Shown: positions 11,301-20,300 of the stretch, piece after piece
Layout of the letters: each line of letters opens with the position of its first letter
How positions within the stretch are numbered: the first letter of the stretch is position 1
Assembly: GCA_905116865.2 (NCBI GenBank)
Contig: CAJHNH020007545.1
Span: forward strand, 62,001 to 126,000
Direction: 5' to 3'
Length of the DNA: 64,000 bases
Source: Candidula unifasciata
Taxonomy: Eukaryota; Mollusca; Gastropoda; Stylommatophora; Geomitridae
Notes under the pieces: generated by a model
The model's database searches: none
What the model was told of the DNA's origin: nothing
Seen by the model: only the letters and a program-made list of their open reading frames with translations
Made by a program: the position numbers and the translations under genes

Positions 11301-14300
11301 TCTATTCCCAAAAAAGATCTATTTTTTTGTTTACATAAGTTAGTGCCATGAATGAAGCCACTGTGGTGCAGCAGCTAGATGCTTGCCTGCCGATCTGAAG
11401 GTTGTGAAGTTGAGATCCTAAGACAGGTTCTACTTTTTTAAATGACTTTGGCTTCCAGGTCGACCCAGCCTTAACTAAGTATCTATCCGAGGAAGTAAAG
11501 GTGGTCTGCTTGATAATGATCACATCATCCACAAAGTGCTGATTAGTTTTAAAACAGAGGTCTAGCCCTATGTGCCCAAAATGCCTCAGGAAAACAGTCC
11601 TTTGCTTTTAATTTAGTGCAATAAAGTACCTGTATCTTTTCATTTAACTGAAAATCACTATTCATGAATTTAGCAAAGCTATGATTATTCCTGCATAAAA
11701 TACAATCAAATTATCTGCTCATAGGAAACCACAGTACTGCTGAATCAAACTCATTTCATCTCCAAATCCTAAACTTTGGCACTGACAGAGCTTTTTTACC
11801 TGTATCCAGGTAACTATTGAAGAATCCCAACTCCACGAGCAGGTCATGAAATCCACATGTAAGACTACCACTAGCTGAAATAAAGCTTCTAATTTTTTAG
11901 ATTCACCGGTTGCAAACTCCAGCAGAAAGTTCTGGTTGTTTCTCCACTTTTGGACTTACAGAACATTTAGTCTTTTAAGTACTTAGGGCATCAAAGAGTC
12001 TTAATCTTGCCCTGTCTGTAATTTTCTTTTATATTTTATTTGTTGCATGCAAGGATTGTGTATTTAATCCCTTCAGAGGTTGTATACCTATGTATTTTTG
12101 TATTTTCATGACTGATTTGCTTTATGATTAGGAAAGCCTTCTTTTTGTGTCACACACACTGTATGAGTTCCGGGGCTCCATTGGGGAAGGGGGTAAAACA
12201 GACCTACTACCACTAAGCAAGCATACCGTAAAAGGCGCCTGATTAAGAGCTTGTCAAAATGGAATGTTCAGTCTTTGCAGCCAAGCGGTAAACCATACCA
12301 CAGTGTGGCGGCCGTCATTTTAAGTGCGAACACAGAAGAAGAAAAATCTCACACTCTGATAGATTTTCCTCTACCTCTTGTTATTATATCAATCTTTTCT
12401 GCAGTCATGTTTTCTTCCAGTATAGATATGGTAATGATACAATATTTTTAAATGTAGCCACAATACATGATGTGTTACTGTTGTTGTTAATGTTTAGTTT
12501 ATTTATAACTCTTTTCCCGTTTTCAAATTTGCTAATGATCTGTGCCCACACAGCCAAAGAACATTTGCCAGATTCCTTGTAACCATCTATGCACCCACAT
12601 ATCTTAATCTACGACTAGCAGACGACAACACAGGTCATCATCATCATCATCATCATCAGAACATGTGAGCAAACTGATACTGGGCTTATCTAGTCATATC
12701 TAACTACATATAATACAAAGGAAAGTCTTACCGGATAATTGAATGAGTGGAATTAATGAAGTCTGGTTCACCAGTCATCTGGTTTTTAAACAGTCTGCTT
12801 TTTGTCTGAACAAAAACATATCGATTCTCAGCCAGTCTGAACCGGTAAATTCCACTAGTATTCTGTCCATTCTTCAGAACTGGGGATAGAATAGTAATTC
12901 CTGTCAACCTGTACTTATATAACCGAATATACACACAGCTTAAGATCTTTAACTATTTGTGTCAGTGTAAATGACTGGGGACAAGATTTCAGTATCTTTA
13001 TTTTTATTTTAAAATAAGGTTTTTCTGTTGCAAATATAAATAATTAATGTAAACAGAACGTTTTGCAAGAAATTATCTGACACATTTCTGTGTATCTTTT
13101 TAGGTGCACACAAAATTTAAAAAACACATACATGAAAAAAAAACAATGGATACTTATTCATGGCTGAAAGTTAGTCTCATATCCTTTACAGGATGTTGCA
13201 GAACCAACCCCAGCATTCTTTGGCTGCTGTAGTTTTTCTAGGCAAATTTTATATTCAGTAGTTTGCTACTGCCTCTGAACGGTCAGCTCTCGGTACAACA
13301 GTTGAAACCAACGCAAGACAAACCGTCCACAGTTGGGATCGAACCTGGTACCCCAGTATTACAAAGAGCATTTGCAACGTCTACGCCACAGATGCTGACT
13401 TCATAGGTGAAATATAGCTGAAATACATAATCCTTCTCCCTGTATCATTTTTCCAATCCCACTGTTACACAAATAAAAAAAATATTAAGCAGCTAACATA
13501 ATTATATTTAAACTTAGGACTTTGTGTGCGGTGTAATTTGGATTAGAGGATTTCATATACAAGTTATACACAGCACATAGCATTTTCATTTATTTTTCTT
13601 CTTGTTCTTCATCTGAGAATGTAGCCTTGTTCTCCGTTTATACACAAGAGATGTGATATTTGTGCCTTTCCGCCAACACATTCAACTTCTTCGTGCATTT
13701 TCTGCGTGTCCGGGTTAACCTTATATTTCTCACTTAAACTGACGTTTTTTAAACTAGTATCAACACACACAAAATTGAAATATATTTACTAGCGGAAAAA
13801 ACTACACTAAAATTCTGTTCACTGAATTTAGTATCTTTTTATTTTACCCTTAAAACTGCGGTTAGCATATTGTGTTGCAGTTTACAGCTAGGCTGCAATA
13901 TCTGTGTCGTTCTGTCCAACATATCCGATTTTAGTCACTTTTTAGAATGAGCTAGTCAGGAAACAATGAATCTATTCTTTTGTGGCCAAAAATGGGGTAC
14001 TGGGACCCAGATGTAGAAAGTTAAAACTGAAAGAGATCAACTCACCTTCTTGGGAATGCTTTTTAAGTTGTGGTAGATCTTCCGGATAACAGAAGTCATG
14101 TATATGGGTACCCTCCAAGTTCACCTTGCCATGACTGGAAAGAAAATCATATTCTCTATTAGAACTGGATATTCTAAACTTACAGGGGAAACCAAAATGT
14201 TCTGAGATGAGAAGCATACATTAGAATTGCACCTGCAGCCGGCAAAAACAATTAAATAAATTAGGCGCATTTCCACAAAGACGGCTGACGGCAAAATTTT

Positions 14301-17300
14301 CTGGCTGAATACTTTTTCAAACAGTATAGTTTTTCATACACATGGTGTATTTTGATGTAGCCAAAATATCAGTCTCTTTTTTCATTCCTTTACACAACAC
14401 TATTTTCATTTTCAGCCTTAACAAAAACCTCTGCAGTATTCGACTGTATTAAATAAAAAAAAAACAGATATTTGCTACACTCAAGAACTAAGATGTAAAA
14501 GCTGGCATTATCTTCAAATTTTTACCCCTCTCAAAAAACAAAATACTAAATAAAATTAAAGGAAATTTGGTGACAGGCCTCAGGGTAAAGCTATATCTTT
14601 TTCTTCCTCTTCTTCAGGGCATTCACCAGTTCTATATTTTGGTGCAAAGTAGTCGTTCATCCATTCCCCGAACCAGAGTTTGACGAGCATCTCTGTTTTA
14701 CAGATTTGGCTTATTTCTAATGCAGTCTTGATTAGTTGCTTCTCAGGCAGATACACTCAGACTCTGAAAGGAAACACCCTTAGTTCCTACAACATGCTTG
14801 GCGGGGGGGGGGGGGGGGGGGGGGGGGGGAATGGGGGGCGCAGTGGGTCTATTATTGTCTGCCCCCCCCCCCCCCCAACCCAAAACAGAGGCTCGTAACA
14901 CACATAAGGAATACACTTTACTAAATCATGAGGCTACATACCTGGTTTCAGCTTGAAGGATTTTCCCATGCACATCTTCTTTTGTGATAAAGTGGCTTAC
15001 TGCACCAGTCATCATATTGTTTTTCTCATTCATCGGCAGACGCCGGGCTATACACAGCAGACACGTCTTATTTTCTGTGAAATTTAAACATAATTACCAA
15101 CTGGGAAAAGTAAGCAATTAAAGTAAAGGACGCTTCTCACACCAGCGGAATATGGTGTCTTTTTAAAAAAGTAAAGGACCCTTCTCACACCAGTGGAATA
15201 TGGTGTCTTTTTCCAAATGTAAAGGACCCTTCTCACACCAGCAAAATATGGTGTCTTTTTCAAAAAGTCAGTATCTGTTGTCAGTTGTCTAGTATTACCA
15301 GTCAGTATCTGTTGTCAGTTGTCTAGCAGTACCAGTCAGTATCTGTTGTCAGTTGTCTAGTATTACCAGTCAGTATCTGTTGTCAGTTGTCTAGTAGTAC
15401 CACCAGTCAGTATCTGCTGTCAGCTGTCTAGTATTACCAGTCAGTTTCTGTTGTCAGTTGTCTAGTATTACCAGTCAGTATCTGTTGTCAGTTGTCTAGT
15501 ATTACCAGTTGGACAGTAAGTGCAGGCAGTCAGACAGTCAGTGCAATATGTTAATCAGTACCTGCATCCAATCAAGCAGTTAAAATTAACTGCGTCTCTA
15601 TTTTTTTTTCAGGACGTTGCGGTTTGTGATTTCATTAGGTAATTTTACATTTGGTAGTTTGCCATTAATTGCTTAACGATCAACTCTCAATAGCACTACT
15701 GAAGCTTATGCAAGGTGGTTTGTCACCATAATGTCCAGTGCTGATTTTAAAATCACCACCACAGAATTACAAAATGTTATCACAGTGCTAAAGCCACAGA
15801 CACAGAATTGACTTCGGTTATCTGGGTGTCAACATCATCACTATCCCGTAATACTGTGTGTCGTCGGGTGACCAGTTGCTGTTGACTAGCCAGTCAGATC
15901 CCTCCACCTTTGACAGTTAGATCCGACAGTCTTCATGGATGCACTCCTAAGGCCAGTCCAGCCAGTCAAGTTCTCTTTCCAGGTCTTTCTTGGTCCACCT
16001 CTTCTCCTCTTTCCCTTCAATGAGCCCTGTATTATTTTTGAGAGGCCATAAGATGCATTTTCTGTCTTTTCACTGTATTTAAAAGAGGTTCATAGTTTAA
16101 ATATGCAGAGTAATTATACAGTGAACCTAGTCATTTGCGTTGTGATTTCTGTATGATATGCCAAGAATATTTCTGAAAGATCTCATTTCCATTTGAGTTC
16201 AGCTGTTAAGGTTCACATTTCACAGCCATTTGTGAAAGTACTAATATAGCTAGTGCTCTCAGCCATTGTAGCTTAGTTTTATTTGAAATGTTTTTAGATC
16301 TCCATAATATTTGATGTGTAGCAGGTGTATCCCATTTAAAACATTCTCTCTCTGCTGAGCAGCCAGCTGCCTGTCAAGATATCACACAAAGGACTAGCTC
16401 CAGAGTTTTAGTGATGATCCCCCTACAAAATGTACTCATGAACTGCTTGATGTGTCCAAACAAACAGAAACGATGACCACCAGAGAAGAATACAAATAGT
16501 TTGACCACTTCCTCGTGCAGAACCCCTAAAGGCAGTACCCACAGTCAGTTGGGAGTGGCAGTCGAGCATAACTGTCAATGGCAATAAGGCACCAGATGAT
16601 GAGTAAAACTTTTGTTTCTTCTTCTCCTTCTGTATCCAAGATCAGATCAGCCATGCTGGACATCCAGTCCCATGTGGGTTACAGACAGCAAATCTAAGGT
16701 CATGAAGACCTCCTACAGCTTGCCTTACAGCACTGTTTCTCCCTTGGGCCAGTTCCCCAACCTTTGCCTGAAGTTTCTCCGCCTGAGAAACGGTGCCTCT
16801 TTTTTCTTTAGGACAACAAACCTGCTGCTCCCTATCAAGAACACTGTAAAAAGGCGACTAATTAAGGTCTTGCTGAAATCGGATGTGTTGGAATAAAAGT
16901 CACCGATACTGCAGCCTGGCTGTAAACCAAAACACAATGTGCCCCCCCCCCCCCATTTTTTTAGGGTGAATGAAATAGTAAAAGTAATGCCTGGACTAAA
17001 TAGGTAAACAGATAAATTCTGCAGTGCCTACTTAGGAGTCTGCCAGCTCAACAGAGACACGTGGTATATTCTGTATCTTCAGAGTTGCATTTTCAACTTG
17101 TCCAGTTAAAGTTTAACAAATTAAGTGTGAAATAAACACTATGTATAAACAACTTACCACTGGACTGTGGAGAAAACAGTGGTTGGTCGGTAAGTTTCTG
17201 GGCCAGGCAAGGCTGGAAGATCGCTGTGATTTGCATGTTCTCATAGTGTGTAATATATGCCTGCTTCAGCTCTACATCATCATCTTCTTCAGCTGCAGAT

Positions 17301-20300
17301 ATTGAATACACACTGTCATAGGTAAATCAATTTTTAAAAAGCCACCTAATTAGGGCTGTTTCCTTGGAAGTCAGAATGCATCTGCCTGTCTGGTGAGGAA
17401 CCAACAGTCTGCTTGTGCTTACAAAAAGCCAGACCTGTATAATCAATATGCACGCAAAACTCAAGTTCTGAAACAAGACAACAGTCAAGAAGTGGACGAA
17501 AATCCAGAACCTTCTATCGGAGTTTACAGCCGGTAAATGCTGAGAAAAAGAAGAAAAGTGTGTCACAGTCTAGGACACGGCTATTCAACTAAGTTTCCTC
17601 AGACGCCAAAAGTTTTTAGGTTGGGGGTCGTTATAGGCCAGAGACCTAGTATAAAGAGATCATAAATACATTTATTTAAAAAAACAATTCTGAAGATGTG
17701 AACCAGCATCACTGCACACTGTTATAAACCATAGGTGCCCTTCCACCAGTACGGACAACTGATTAGAAACTGTCCGCCTGTGTCGCTGTTCTCACGCAAC
17801 TCCATAGCTACAGCGACGTCCCTCCATTTACCCCAGAGTGTTAACCCTAGTACCCATTATCTAGAGGCTGGGTGAACCCCGGGAACCGCCCGGTTTCGAA
17901 CACCGGCCGTGAGCTGCAGCGAGTCGCAGTTGGATTTGAAAGCCACTCTCCTATCGACTGCGCTAACGCAGATTAATACAATACACCTAGCAATGATCTG
18001 CAGATTTGGCCTGCAGGCCACCAGAACAGGCTGGTCTAGAATATGTGAAGACTGAACACTTCAATCCCAAACGGACGTATCGGATAAAAATAAAACAAGA
18101 CCAAAAGGCACATAATACAAACAAACAAAAGTTAAGAAACCTTCTCTAGAGCAGTGAGACAAACAGGAGTCTGAAACAAATTTAAAGGTCCAAGATATCC
18201 TTTACGAAACACCAGCAAGGCCGTCCTCCTCATCCAACGCCTGCAGAAGACTAACCTATCAGTCAAAAGGCGCAAATATTGCAGCCATGTTGTAAATTGG
18301 TACTACACATTTACATCTTCAGATAAATGCAGAAGCAGATGAATATTTACATACACTCAAATCCCAACTTTACAATGCAATCTCCCTTTGTGATTCTATT
18401 ATTTATAAAACATAAAAAGTTCTGTAGTGCAACTATTTAAAGAATGGAATCCGTGGCAGACCTTTGAAAATAAGAGAGGTCTGCAGGTCTTAGCCAATAG
18501 GAAACCACTGTTCTAGGGGACAGCACTCCATTACCAAAGGTACGGAAAACAATACTGTGAACGTTAACAATTTTCAAAATACAACTACTGCAAACAGGCC
18601 GCTCCATAAATGCTCCAGTCCTGTGCAAGCGAAGATCACATGGGATGTCCTTCACCATTCCATTTGAATATAGTCAACAAATGAATAATTAGTTAAGGAA
18701 AAATCCAAAAACATGCGCATGCAGTAAATGCATAGAGCAGTTACTATAGGTGCCAATACCAACAGTCACCACTAAAATTACAATTGGTCATTAATGGAAG
18801 TGGTCAATCATGATAAGCTGGCTGTACATCTCCAGCAATAATGCATAAGGTACTTTGCCAGATCAAATGCCCCCCCCCCCCCCCCCCCCCCCCCCCGTCA
18901 AAACTTACTTGGAGGTTTTACAAGCATACGACATTGAAAGTTACATCCTCGGGTTGTTGGTGAATCACTTGGCCAGGCCAAGCCACTGGCTGTGGATGAC
19001 ACAATTATCAAATTAACATGTATCACTTATCACATTAGCACATATTACTTATGACATTTACAAGTATCACTTATGATATTAACACTTTCGCATTAACACA
19101 CATTAATTTACCACTTATCATACTAACACTTATCACATTACCAGTTACCACAGCTTTAAAAAAATTGTTCACTTACTGTCCAACCATCAACGATTCACTT
19201 CTGAAATCAGGATAGGAGTTATAAAGCTCTAGGGAATTCTCTTCTTTATCTCAATTAACACAGAAAGACTGCATAGAATATTCATTTTGTAAAACGCTGC
19301 GCTTATATCTTAAACTATTCTACATTTCAGCTTCTTTAATACATCTTCCATTTGCTGTTATCAGAGTACCCAAGTACTTAAACGCATAGCTGTGATGACT
19401 ATTCTCACTAATCATTAAAGCACCAAAGTACTTTAACGCATAGCTGTGATGAGTCCTCACTGATCATTAAAGCACTCAAGTACTTAAACATATAGCTGTG
19501 ATGACAGTCATCACTAATCATTAACAGCACCCAAGTACTTTAACGTACAGCTGTGATTACAGTCTTCACTAATCATTAAAGCACCTAAGAACTTAAATGT
19601 ATAGCTGTGATGACAGTCTTCACTAATCATTAATGTCCAGTAGGACTTGAGCATAACAAAATGAGAGCAATGTGAAGGGAAAATGTGCCTTACTCAGTGT
19701 CATAGGCAGTAGCTTAGTACTGAACTGTGGGTGATCACCCACATGTATAATGTTGTAGATACTTTTGCCAACTAGGTCATCCTGAAATAAACATCATCAA
19801 TTCAATAACTGGTATCGCATACAACATGAGTAAATGTGTAGTAGTGAAGCCATAATACTACCACCATCAATCAGCAAGTCATTTACAGAACGTCGCTCTC
19901 TTTATGGCACACCTGAAAGTATCCCTTTCCCTAGCCAGCTCTCCAGAGCGCCATGTGCTTTAAATGCAAATGTTTCTTCAATGTCCTCACCGTCTTTCCC
20001 AAGCCACCCTGATGCTTGATGTGGCCAAAATACTCCAACTTTCGGGACAGGATGCTGTTTATAAGCCAGTTCTCCTTGATGTTAAACTTATTTAAAATGT
20101 TTATGTTTTTCCTCTTCTATAACATTTCAACGCAAAGGCTTCCATCTTTTTCCTCAGTGACTGAGTGAGAGTCCAGGACTCACAACCATAAGTTGCCACA
20201 GGAAAAATGCATGATCTCAAGATTTTTACTTTAATCAGTTTGCTAGGGCTTTGCCATAGGTTCTTCATGCTGTTTAATCTCTGCATTGCTCATGCAAGTC

